Shown here piece by piece: positions 1 through 8,217 of a DNA stretch of 64,000 nucleotides. Position 1 is the first letter of the stretch; each line of letters starts with the position of its first letter. The notes beneath the pieces are model-generated. The model searched no databases and was not told where the DNA came from. It was given only the letters and a program-made list of their open reading frames with translations. The stretch is taken from positions 186,001 to 250,000 of the forward strand of contig NZ_CANMXL010000003.1 in assembly GCF_947501905.1 (NCBI RefSeq), written 5' to 3'. The DNA is from an uncultured Winogradskyella sp. (GTDB lineage Bacteria > Bacteroidota > Bacteroidia > Flavobacteriales > Flavobacteriaceae). A program made the translations under genes and the position numbers.

Positions 1-232
1 GATACTAAATCTGTAATTGTACAAGATTGAAAATAAACACGTAATCAAAAAAAATAGTATTTAACGGCTTTTATTTTATAATTGCTATTTCATTAGTTAA
101 TTTAGCATCGTATTACTTTAATCTAACATTATAAATGGTGAAATAATTGAAGTTTTTTTAATAACGTTTTAAACACTTTATAGTTAGATTAATAAGTATA
201 ATTTAATGGGGATTAATTATACTTGACAGATT
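1..232. other. AT-rich gene-free window start
   Basis: This AT-rich stretch precedes the first recognisable terminator and the ElaA-like gene. I see no convincing coding frame, RNA gene or repeat in it. It is probably the 3' flank of a gene lying before the window. Confidence 0.5.
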
Positions 233-265
233 AAACCTTGAGTATATATTACTCAAGGTTTTTTT
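233..265 (+). terminator. Rho-independent terminator
   Basis: An 11-bp perfect stem (AAACCTTGAGT / ACTCAAGGTTT) with a 7-nt loop is followed by a T tract. It most likely ends a plus-strand transcript entering from before the window. It sits about 50 nt ahead of the acetyltransferase gene. Confidence 0.8.
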
Positions 266-315
266 ATCCTAATTTCTTTTTAGCTTAAGTTTGTTGTAAC
301 TTAATAAATAGCTTA

Positions 316-759
316 ATGATAGAGACTTCTATAAAACAATTTTCTGAACTTAATACACAGGAATTATATGACATACTTCAACTTAGAAGTGAAGTTTTTG
401 TGGTTGAGCAGGATTGTATTTATCAGGATATTGATGGTAAAGATCAAAAAGCATTACATGTTTTAGGTTATAAAAAAGGAAAACTTGTAGCTTATACACG
501 AATTTTTAAACCAGGAGATTATTTTAATGAAGCCAGCATTGGTAGAGTAGTGGTTGTAGAAAATCAAAGACACCATAAATATGGTTACGATATAATGAAA
601 GCATCTGTAAAAACTATAGAAAATCATTATAATACAGAGACTATTTTAATTTCTGCTCAAGTTTACTTAAAACGCTTTTATAATAATCTAGGTTTTTATG
701 AAACAGGAGATACATACTTAGAAGACGGAATTCCTCATATTAAAATGAAGAAAAGTTAG
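316..759 (+). CDS. ElaA-family GNAT N-acetyltransferase
   Basis: This 147-residue cytoplasmic protein matches the length of E. coli ElaA (about 150). The N-terminal stretch LRSEVFVVEQ and the following YQDIDG are the ElaA signature. The GRVVV segment with the basic RHHKYG run (about residues 77-90) is the acetyl-CoA pyrophosphate-binding loop, and FYNNLGFYETG near the C terminus is the usual GNAT closing motif. The acceptor substrate of ElaA proteins is not established, so only acetyl-CoA-dependent N-acyl transfer can be inferred. It appears monocistronic and ends 2 nt before the stop of the convergent OmpA-domain gene. Confidence 0.88.
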   Translation: MIETSIKQFSELNTQELYDILQLRSEVFVVEQDCIYQDIDGKDQKALHVLGYKKGKLVAYTRIFKPGDYFNEASIGRVVVVENQRHHKYGYDIMKASVKTIENHYNTETILISAQVYLKRFYNNLGFYETGDTYLEDGIPHIKMKKS

Positions 760-760
760 A

Positions 761-1585
761 TTAGTGTCCAACTTTTGTTACTAAAAATTCCACACGGCGA
801 TCAAGCCTTTGAGGACCACCTAAAGGAAACTTACGTTTCATACCAATATATTTCATTCTATGCCTGCTGACTCCTTTACTCGCTAGATAATCGTAAATAT
901 ATTTTGCGCGCGCATAAGACAAATTTCTTTTTTTTGTCTTACCATCAATAGCATCTCTTTCTCCACTCGTACAACAGACATGACCTTCAATTGTAAAATA
1001 AATGTCACTACGTTTTACTAAAATGGAAGCAATTTTATTTAATATTACTCTAGATTCTGGTATTAAGTAACTATAACCACGCTCAAACAACAAGTTTTCT
1101 AACAATATTTTATCTCCCACCTTTAAGTCTCCACTTAAAATTGTTTCTAAATTTTTGGAATCGAAATTATTTTCTCTGGCAGGGAAAACAGGAGATACTA
1201 TTATTTCTACTTTTCTATTAAGACCCCTAATTCTTTTTACATCATTTTCTTTAATAATACGAAGCAATAATTCTCCTTTACCGTCTGTATTGGTAATTAA
1301 AGACTCATCAAATTCGTTATTGGTTAAGACTTCTTTAATAACATTGGCCCGATTTTGGGAGAGTACCATATTATAGGAATGGCTGCCTCGATCATCGCAA
1401 AAACCATAAATAGAAATCTTATTTATATCCACTGACTCAATATCATCTAAGAAGAGAAGAAGTCTATACATTTCAGTTTCTGGAATAGAATATTTGTCTG
1501 TTTCAAAATAGACAATGTGTTTTATCTCGGTTTGAGATATTACCAACTGAAAACAAAAAAGAGCAAGAAAAAATAACCTTTTCAT
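761..1585 (-). CDS. Exported protein with two tandem OmpA-like domains
   Basis: The protein has 274 residues with a signal peptide (MKRLFFLALFCFQLVISQ, cleavage near residue 18). Two OmpA-like peptidoglycan-associating domains follow. The first, about 24-130, contains YFETDKYSIP, then GFCDDRGSHSYNMVLSQNRA. The second, about 160-272, contains PESRVILNKIA, then GHVCCTSGERD, then LSYARAKYIYDYL. Such domains bind diaminopimelate of peptidoglycan, so this is probably an envelope-anchoring periplasmic protein. There is no beta-barrel domain and no clear lipobox, unlike OmpA or Pal. Two OmpA domains back to back without another module is less common. It has its own short leader and lies downstream of the S41 protease gene. 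Confidence 0.75.
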   Translation of the reverse strand: MKRLFFLALFCFQLVISQTEIKHIVYFETDKYSIPETEMYRLLLFLDDIESVDINKISIYGFCDDRGSHSYNMVLSQNRANVIKEVLTNNEFDESLITNTDGKGELLLRIIKENDVKRIRGLNRKVEIIVSPVFPARENNFDSKNLETILSGDLKVGDKILLENLLFERGYSYLIPESRVILNKIASILVKRSDIYFTIEGHVCCTSGERDAIDGKTKKRNLSYARAKYIYDYLASKGVSRHRMKYIGMKRKFPLGGPQRLDRRVEFLVTKVGH

Positions 1586-1605
1586 TATAAAGGGTTTTTA
1601 CCACA

Positions 1606-1630
1606 AAACTTTGCTTTTAAAGCAAGGTTT
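1606..1630 (-). terminator. Possible terminator after S41 protease gene
   Basis: An imperfect stem (AAACTTTGCTTT with AAAGCAAGGTTT, one G-T pair) lies 40 nt past the stop of the S41 gene. The T tract on the minus strand is short, so termination is likely but not certain. Confidence 0.45.
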
Positions 1631-1669
1631 GTAGCTTATCCGCTTTATAAATATATAAAATTTAGATTT

Positions 1670-3304
1670 TTAGTTTAAAATCTTGTTGTATTTAGATGGA
1701 TTTGAAAGAAGATCTAACGCTTTCTTTATTTCAGTATTATTGACTTTATAATAATCGTAAAGCCCCTCAGAATAGAAATAGCGTTTTATAATTTCATCTC
1801 TTAAAAGCAAAGATAATTTTTCCTTGTCCTTGTTGACAGCTGAAGTTTTATAGTCTTCTAAAGCAGAAACTAATTGATTGTATTCAGAAGCAATTGTGTT
1901 ATTTAGCTCTTCTTCTTCAGCAACCTCTATAGCTTTACTAAGCGCTTTCTCTGTTTTAGTCTCAAAATTAAAATCGTTACTCTTTAAATAATTTTTAAAA
2001 GCTTCAAAATCTGAATTTGAAAATGTATACCCACTCAAGTCTGAAACTTTATTTTTATAAAAATACTCAGTAGCGAAATCAAAAATCAAATTTTCATTTT
2101 CAATTGCTTTAGTAATGGGTGTTTGTTTTGATTCTGCAATTTCTACATCTGGCTGCACGCCACCACCATCAAAAACAGCACGCCCTTTTTTAGTTTTAAA
2201 AGCTTTATAGTTTTCTTTTTTAGTGCGTGTGGCATTTCCTTTTTCGTCTCTATTCCAATAATCCAAAGCCTGTATACAACGACCAGAAGGTGTGTAATAT
2301 CTGGAGATGGTAATCTTCATTTGTGTACCGTATGTCAGTGGTTTTGGACGCTGAACAAGACCTTTACCAAAACTACGAGCACCTATAACAACGGCACGGT
2401 CTAAATCTTGTAACGCACCAGAAACAATTTCGCTCGCAGAAGCAGATCTACCATTTATTAAAACTACTACAGGAATATCTAAATCAACAGGGTTTCGCGT
2501 TGTATAGTAGGTCTTATTATACTTTTTTACTTTAGATTTGGTAGTTACTACCAATTGTCCTTTTGGTACAAAAATATTCACAATATTTACCGCTTCATTA
2601 AGTAAGCCTCCAGGATTTCCTCTTAAATCCAAAATAATATTTTTAGCACCAACATTCTTTAGGGAATTAAGGGCTTTTACAGTTTGAGAAGACGCTTTTT
2701 TATTGAATTTTCTTAAAACTATGTATCCAGTGTCTTCATTAATCATTGAGTAATGTGGTACCGCATTGATTTCAAGAGACTCTCTTGTAACTTTAATGGT
2801 GTTAATTTTACCTTGTCTTCTATAAGTTAAAGTTACTTCAGTTCCTGCAGCACCCTGCAGCAGATTACCAGCGTCATCTTTAAAGTCAGTAATATCTACA
2901 TTATCGATTTTAATAATTTCATCTCCAGCTTTTAATCCAGCTTTATCCGCAGCGTAATCTTTATAAGGCTCGACAATTACCAGTTTATCCTTTAAGGTTC
3001 TTACTTTTGCGCCAATACCCGTATAATCTCCAGCATTGTTAATTCTTGAAGACTGCACATCTTGCTCGTTATAAAATGTTGTGTAGGGGTCCAACTCATT
3101 AAGCATACTTTTAATAGCAGTATCCATTAAATCACCAGGATTGGTATCATCGACATAGTTCATGTTTAATTCCTTAAACATGGTCGTGAAAATCTCTATT
3201 TGCTTTGCAATTTCAAAGAAATTAGAATTGAAAGCCGTGGTACTTAGAAACACCATTACCAGAGCTATTGGAAGAATTATTTTTTTATTAAGAAACCGTT
3301 TCAT
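1670..3304 (-). CDS. S41 family carboxy-terminal processing protease (CtpA-like)
   Basis: This 544-residue periplasmic serine protease trims C termini of envelope proteins. A signal/anchor helix occupies residues 8-24. A PDZ domain (about 95-170) contains the YTGIGAK and AGLKAGDEI motifs. The S41 core contains LDLRGNPGGLL (226-236), the SASASE nucleophile region (287-292) and the catalytic lysine in FGKGLVQ (Lys314). A C-terminal helical extension of about 130 residues follows. The length fits bacterial CtpA/CtpB proteins with this extension. It overlaps the 3' end of rnpA by 17 nt on the same strand, so the two are probably co-transcribed and translationally linked. Confidence 0.9.
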   Translation of the reverse strand: MKRFLNKKIILPIALVMVFLSTTAFNSNFFEIAKQIEIFTTMFKELNMNYVDDTNPGDLMDTAIKSMLNELDPYTTFYNEQDVQSSRINNAGDYTGIGAKVRTLKDKLVIVEPYKDYAADKAGLKAGDEIIKIDNVDITDFKDDAGNLLQGAAGTEVTLTYRRQGKINTIKVTRESLEINAVPHYSMINEDTGYIVLRKFNKKASSQTVKALNSLKNVGAKNIILDLRGNPGGLLNEAVNIVNIFVPKGQLVVTTKSKVKKYNKTYYTTRNPVDLDIPVVVLINGRSASASEIVSGALQDLDRAVVIGARSFGKGLVQRPKPLTYGTQMKITISRYYTPSGRCIQALDYWNRDEKGNATRTKKENYKAFKTKKGRAVFDGGGVQPDVEIAESKQTPITKAIENENLIFDFATEYFYKNKVSDLSGYTFSNSDFEAFKNYLKSNDFNFETKTEKALSKAIEVAEEEELNNTIASEYNQLVSALEDYKTSAVNKDKEKLSLLLRDEIIKRYFYSEGLYDYYKVNNTEIKKALDLLSNPSKYNKILN

Positions 3305-3677
3305 CTTTAGGTATATGTTTTAAAAATTTCTGAAAAAGAAGACTAGTTGTACTATCTAATTCTTCGAAAGTTGTTTTGTTTCTACTAATGTACAAAATCA
3401 TAAAGGCGTACGATGTTGAACTTTTGTTAAAGTATTTGGGCTTATTTAAGCGGTAGGCCTCTCGCATTAGGCGTTTTATCCTGTTTCTGTCAACAGCATT
3501 TTTATGAATGCGCTTACTCACAGATACTCCTGTTTTTAGAACAGAGTCGTCTTCAAAAGTTGTTTTTAAATAAACCAAACGCAGCGGAAAAACCGTTATT
3601 GATTTTCCTTCTGAGAAAAGCCGCTCTATAAGTTTTTTGCTTTTAAGTTTGTCTTTTTTTGAATAGCTAAAATTCAT
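3288..3677 (-). CDS. rnpA: Ribonuclease P protein component
   Basis: At 129 residues this matches the usual RnpA length. It binds RNase P RNA and helps remove tRNA 5' leaders. The RNR signature region is seen as the basic run AVDRNRIKRLMREAYR (about 81-96), preceded by the KTGVSVSKRIHKNAV strand-helix typical of the family. The N terminus MNFSYSKKDKLKSKKLIERLF is standard for flavobacteria. rpmH, the usual upstream neighbour in many bacteria, is absent; instead rnpA leads directly into the S41 protease gene with a 17-nt overlap, a common flavobacterial arrangement. Confidence 0.95.
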   Translation of the reverse strand: MNFSYSKKDKLKSKKLIERLFSEGKSITVFPLRLVYLKTTFEDDSVLKTGVSVSKRIHKNAVDRNRIKRLMREAYRLNKPKYFNKSSTSYAFMILYISRNKTTFEELDSTTSLLFQKFLKHIPKDETVS

Positions 3678-3735
3678 TCAATAAGTTTAGTAAAGTAAAT
3701 ATAGCACAAACCAATTGTATGAAATGTATTGAAGC

Positions 3736-3763
3736 AAAAAAGACGCCTATAAGACGTCTTTTT
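3736..3763 (-). terminator. Rho-independent terminator after M1 peptidase
   Basis: The stem AAAAAGACG / CGTCTTTTT has a 9-nt loop and an A tract on the plus strand that becomes a T tract on the minus strand. It ends the MBL-S8-M1 transcript. Confidence 0.85.
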
Positions 3764-3783
3764 ATGTTATAAGCAAATATTAA

Positions 3784-5592
3784 TTATAGACTTGAAACAT
3801 TATTAGTTCTATCTATATCAGCCATCATTTGCGATGGGTCAATTTCGATAGACTTTACGTCTTTTGCGGTTTTTAAATCGTAAGTTGGATATGCCCATGC
3901 CCAATCACCAACAATACTAGCTTTGGTTGGTTTTTCTCCACGCATCATTTGTAACGGAATATAAAAATCTTCTTTTGAACCATCAGCATATGTCACACTC
4001 ACATCTATCGGCATTGGCATTGGGCCTATGCGCTCTAAGGTTACTGTTGAGCCATTTATAGATTTAACACCATAATCAATTGTATTAGTTGTTTGCGCAA
4101 AATCGATGAGATACCAATCTAATTCAAAATCTGTAACTTTTTCTGCAGTTCTTATAATATCCATTGGTTTAGGGTGTTTAAAGGCAAAATCTTTGTAATA
4201 CTTTTTTAATGTTTTCTTCAAATTATCTTCACCAATAACATAACCTAATTGTGCAATAAAAACAGCACCTTTACTGTAGGCCGAAGCCCCATAAGCCCCA
4301 TTTAAGTTATATCTATCAGCATGTGTTGTTAGGGGCTGCTCAACACCAGATTTAGCAAGGCCCAAATAACCGCGGTAAGAACCAGAAGTCGGGTTTTCTC
4401 TTGGCTTATCTCTCAAATCATTCATTGCTAATGCAGAAATATAGCTTGTAAAGCCTTCATCCATCCATTCGTGTTTCGCTTCGTTAGTTGCTAATAAAAA
4501 CTGAAACCAGGTGTGTGCTAATTCATGAGCCGTTACGCCAAGTAAACTACCATAACTTCTCTTTCCTGTAATTAGAGTGGACATGGCATATTCCATACCG
4601 CCATCGCCACCTTGAATAACTGAATATTGATCATATGGATATTTACCAATATTTTCTGAGAAAAAAGTCATTAGTTTTGCTGTGTCTGCTTGTAAATCCT
4701 TCCAGTTTTTTAAGTTTTCAGCAGGCAAATCTTTTTTGTAATAGAAGTTTAAAACGGGCCCATTGACCATCTTATAAGTATCATGAATATAATCCTTGTC
4801 TGCAGCCCAAGTAAAATCATGAACATTAGGTGCTAAAAAACGCATTGTTTTTTTAGAACCATTGATGGTTGGTTCTCCTTGAAGATAACCAGTACCACCA
4901 ACAACATAATCTTTATTGATTGTCAAAGACACATCAAAATCTCCCCAAACACCATGAAACTCTCTTCCTATATACGGGTCTGCATGCCAACCCTCATCAT
5001 CATACTCGGCTAATTTTGGATACCATTGCGTCATAGATAGCGCTACACCTTCGGCATTATTTCTACCTGAACGACGAATTTGAATAGGCACTTGAGCGTC
5101 AAAATCCATTTTAAAAGTCACTTTTTCCCCTGGTTGAATAGGTTTATTGAGTTTTACTTCTAAAACAGTCCCAACAGTTTCGAAAGCCAAAGCAGTTCCG
5201 TTTTGAGATAGAGAATTCACTTTTATATAGCCTATTTCACTTGGTTTTAGTTTACTAATTCTATCTCCAACACGTCGATCTGGGTCAGAAATTGTGCGCG
5301 AACGCACATCCATTTCACTACCAGGCTGAAAAGCATTGAAGTATAAATGATAATACACACGATTTAATGCCTCTGGCGAATTATTAGTATATACCAATGT
5401 CTGGTCACCCTTGTACTGATAATTATTCGTGTTCATGTCTATATTCATCTTATAATCGACATGTTGTTGCCAGTAACTGTTAGAAGTATTAGTTGTTACT
5501 GATTGAAAACTGTTATTTTGAACCGCCTGTTTTGAACCGTCACAAGACATCAAAACACAGGCAATTGCTAGAATAGAAACTATTTTTTTCAT
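3784..5592 (-). CDS. M1 family zinc aminopeptidase-like lipoprotein
   Basis: The protein has 602 residues. The N terminus ends in a lipobox (LMSC, Cys17), which implies lipidation and export. The gluzincin core is complete: GGMEY substrate-binding motif (331-335), HELAH (356-360) and the third zinc ligand Glu379, exactly 18 residues after the second His (HEXXH-X18-E). It probably removes N-terminal residues from peptides at the cell envelope. The C-terminal region is shorter than in PepN-type enzymes. It follows the S8 protease gene by only 6 nt, so it is read as the last gene of a proteolytic operon. Confidence 0.9.
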   Translation of the reverse strand: MKKIVSILAIACVLMSCDGSKQAVQNNSFQSVTTNTSNSYWQQHVDYKMNIDMNTNNYQYKGDQTLVYTNNSPEALNRVYYHLYFNAFQPGSEMDVRSRTISDPDRRVGDRISKLKPSEIGYIKVNSLSQNGTALAFETVGTVLEVKLNKPIQPGEKVTFKMDFDAQVPIQIRRSGRNNAEGVALSMTQWYPKLAEYDDEGWHADPYIGREFHGVWGDFDVSLTINKDYVVGGTGYLQGEPTINGSKKTMRFLAPNVHDFTWAADKDYIHDTYKMVNGPVLNFYYKKDLPAENLKNWKDLQADTAKLMTFFSENIGKYPYDQYSVIQGGDGGMEYAMSTLITGKRSYGSLLGVTAHELAHTWFQFLLATNEAKHEWMDEGFTSYISALAMNDLRDKPRENPTSGSYRGYLGLAKSGVEQPLTTHADRYNLNGAYGASAYSKGAVFIAQLGYVIGEDNLKKTLKKYYKDFAFKHPKPMDIIRTAEKVTDFELDWYLIDFAQTTNTIDYGVKSINGSTVTLERIGPMPMPIDVSVTYADGSKEDFYIPLQMMRGEKPTKASIVGDWAWAYPTYDLKTAKDVKSIEIDPSQMMADIDRTNNVSSL

Positions 5593-5598
5593 AAATAA

Positions 5599-7203
5599 TT
5601 ATAATTTAGAAGCCATAATTAATGCGTTAAAAGCATTTGCTATACGCCCACTTTTTGACAAATTTGAGAACGGTTGCACATTTTCTGCATCTCCACCAAC
5701 GACAACTTTTGTTGTTAAAGGTAATCCACTATCAAGAATAACGTTTTTAACTTGCACAGCCGATAGATTTGGATAGTAAGATCGTATTAAAGCAGCAATA
5801 CCCGCAACAGCAGGAGCGGCCATTGAAGTTCCACCCTTTGTGCCGTATTCGTTTTCAGGAGTTGTAGAATATACTTGCGCGCCTGGAGCAAAAATATCTA
5901 CATTTTTATCACCATAATTTGAAAAACCTGCTACCATCCCGCTTCCGTATTTTGGAGCTAAAGCACCAACAGAAATGTAATTGTCTGCCACTTCTTTTCC
6001 ATTGATATTATCCGCAGGGAAATTAGGCTCCACATCGATGTCTTTACTATCATTACCAGCAGCATGTACAATTAGTACATCTTTATCTGCAGCATATTTT
6101 ATAGCATCTCTTACCCAATCACTATGAGGTGAAAAAGACTTACCAAAACTTCCATTAATTATAGTTGCCCCGTTATCTACAGCATAACGTATGGCTTTTG
6201 CAACATCCTTGTCATACTCATCGCCGTTAGGTACAGCTCTAATAGACATAATCTCCACATTATTTGCCACACCGTTAGCACCTTTTCCATTATTGCGCTC
6301 AGCAGCAATAATACCAGCGACATGCGTACCATGACTTTCCGATTTCTTTACTGGTTTTACGTTACCATCACCATAACCAGGATAGCTGTCAAAGTCATCA
6401 GGGTTATCACCTGTTTTACGGCCTTTAAAGCTAACATTGTAGTTGTAGTTTAAGCTCTCGTTAATGCGTTCAACTTCACCTTTTAGAGCTTTTTTTGCAG
6501 CAGCAGAATCTTCTAATCCAAAACCATAAATCTGATTTAAAACAGCGATATGATTAAGAAGTGTTTCGTCTTCAGTTTTAATTTCATTGACTTCTTTTGG
6601 TGTGTAATCTTCTTTTTTAAGATGAGTAGCCACAGCTTTATCTGCCTGCAAAAATGCTGTATTTATTTGCTCTATTCTGGTTTTATAGGCCTGATTTTCT
6701 GTGACAGTTTTGTCTAGTTCTGCTTTTGCTTCTGCATATCTTGGCGCATTAGCATCACCATTGGCAACTATACGCGTTAATTCTAATTGTTCATCATAAG
6801 CTTTTCCTAAGAAATTCCAACCGTGAATATCATCAACATATCCATTATTATCATCGTCTTTTCCGTTGTTTGGGATTTCGTCTTTATTAGTCCAAATAAC
6901 ACCATCTAAATCTTCGTGGTCAATATCAATACCAGAATCTATGACAGCTACAATAACTTTTTTGCCTTTATTACCGTTAATAACTTCTGCATAAGCACGG
7001 TCAACACCCATTCCAGGAATCGTATCCTTTTCAAGGTCGAGATGTCCCCAATTTTCTTTTTCAGCTTTAGTTAATTCGGCAACTTTTAACGGAGAGGTGT
7101 CTATATTTTCTATAGGGGTAGAAATAAGTGGCGCCCCACCACAGCTTACCAAAACAGAAGCTAAAAACGTATAAGCAATTAAGAGTTTTTTGTTGTAATT
7201 CAT
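5599..7203 (-). CDS. S8 (subtilisin-like) serine protease lipoprotein with large insertion
   Basis: I chose the ATG at 7203 because it gives a 534-residue protein with a clean lipoprotein signal (Cys21 in VLVSCGG). An in-frame ATG 19 codons upstream adds no signal-like sequence. The triad is complete: Asp89 in AVIDSG, His291 in SHGTHVAG and Ser460 in GGTSMAAP, with the oxyanion Asn in HAAGN. About 200 residues separate Asp and His, against roughly 30 in classic subtilisins. The insertion (about 125-280) is rich in charged residues and Ala and looks helical. The gene lies between the MBL-fold hydrolase (13 nt gap) and the M1 peptidase (6 nt gap). Confidence 0.9.
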   Translation of the reverse strand: MNYNKKLLIAYTFLASVLVSCGGAPLISTPIENIDTSPLKVAELTKAEKENWGHLDLEKDTIPGMGVDRAYAEVINGNKGKKVIVAVIDSGIDIDHEDLDGVIWTNKDEIPNNGKDDDNNGYVDDIHGWNFLGKAYDEQLELTRIVANGDANAPRYAEAKAELDKTVTENQAYKTRIEQINTAFLQADKAVATHLKKEDYTPKEVNEIKTEDETLLNHIAVLNQIYGFGLEDSAAAKKALKGEVERINESLNYNYNVSFKGRKTGDNPDDFDSYPGYGDGNVKPVKKSESHGTHVAGIIAAERNNGKGANGVANNVEIMSIRAVPNGDEYDKDVAKAIRYAVDNGATIINGSFGKSFSPHSDWVRDAIKYAADKDVLIVHAAGNDSKDIDVEPNFPADNINGKEVADNYISVGALAPKYGSGMVAGFSNYGDKNVDIFAPGAQVYSTTPENEYGTKGGTSMAAPAVAGIAALIRSYYPNLSAVQVKNVILDSGLPLTTKVVVGGDAENVQPFSNLSKSGRIANAFNALIMASKL

Positions 7204-7216
7204 AATATATATTAGT

Positions 7217-8074
7217 TTAGAAAATGTCTTTACAGGTATAAACCTCATTAAGTCTAACACCTTTTTCAGTGTGTTTTACAGTTATAATTGGATTATGAGC
7301 ATCATGCTCTAAAAATAAATAATAATTATTGTTTGCGGCTAGATTTAAAAACTGTTCTTTTTCATCTAGAGTCAATAAAGGTCTAGTATCATAACCCATA
7401 ACAAATGGAATTGGTAAATGACCAGCCGTTGGTAGTAAATCTGCCATAAAACAAATGGTTTTACCTTTATAATTAATCATTGGTATCATTTGTTTGTCTG
7501 TGTGGCCGTTGGCAAAGAAAATATCAAAACCCAATTCTGAATTGTTTAAAATAGAATTGTTTGGAAGTGAGGTAAACTTAAGCCGTCCGCTTTCCTCCAT
7601 GGGTAATATGTTTTGTTTTAGGAAAGAAGCTTTTTCACGTCTATTTGGTAAGGTGGCCCAAGCCCAATGATCTTTATTGCTCCAGAAATCTGCATTTTTA
7701 AAAGCTGGCTCTAAAACTGTTCTGTCTTTGTTATACTGAATACTTCCGCCACAATGGTCAAAGTGTAAATGCGTCATAAACACATCTGTTACATCATCCC
7801 TATGAAACCCATAAGAGGCTAGTGACTTATCAATAGAATTATCGCCCCAAAGGTGATAGTAGCCGTAAAATTTTTCGCTTTGCTTATTACCCATTCCGGT
7901 ATCGATTAAAATAAGGCGATTACCATCTTCAATCAATAAACAACGTGCCGCTATATCTATCATGTTATTATTATCAGCGGGGTTTGTACGATGCCAAAGT
8001 GATTTTGGAACCACGCCGAACATGGCACCGCCATCAAGTTTAAAATTTCCTGCTTCAATAGGGTATAAATTCAT
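7217..8074 (-). CDS. MBL-fold metallohydrolase
   Basis: This 285-residue protein has the metallo-beta-lactamase fold motif THLHFDHCGG (101-110, HxHxDH) and the preceding IDTGMG strand. Further zinc-ligand regions are ANGHTDKQMIP (His) and the C-terminal FLEHDAHNP. It resembles the lactonase/quorum-quenching-like branch (AHL-lactonase superfamily), but substrate cannot be assigned from sequence. There is no signal peptide, so it is probably cytoplasmic. It is the first gene of a minus-strand run with the S8 and M1 proteases. Confidence 0.85.
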   Translation of the reverse strand: MNLYPIEAGNFKLDGGAMFGVVPKSLWHRTNPADNNNMIDIAARCLLIEDGNRLILIDTGMGNKQSEKFYGYYHLWGDNSIDKSLASYGFHRDDVTDVFMTHLHFDHCGGSIQYNKDRTVLEPAFKNADFWSNKDHWAWATLPNRREKASFLKQNILPMEESGRLKFTSLPNNSILNNSELGFDIFFANGHTDKQMIPMINYKGKTICFMADLLPTAGHLPIPFVMGYDTRPLLTLDEKEQFLNLAANNNYYLFLEHDAHNPIITVKHTEKGVRLNEVYTCKDIF

Positions 8075-8217
8075 AAGAAACGAAAATAAGAAATATGCCT
8101 CAGACCACCCATAAACTTAAGAGTTTATTACCATTTTCTATGATGTATGTTAGTTCTCTATTTCCGATGTTTTTAATGTATATTTATAATTTTATGATTT
8201 AACTATACCAAAAGAAA

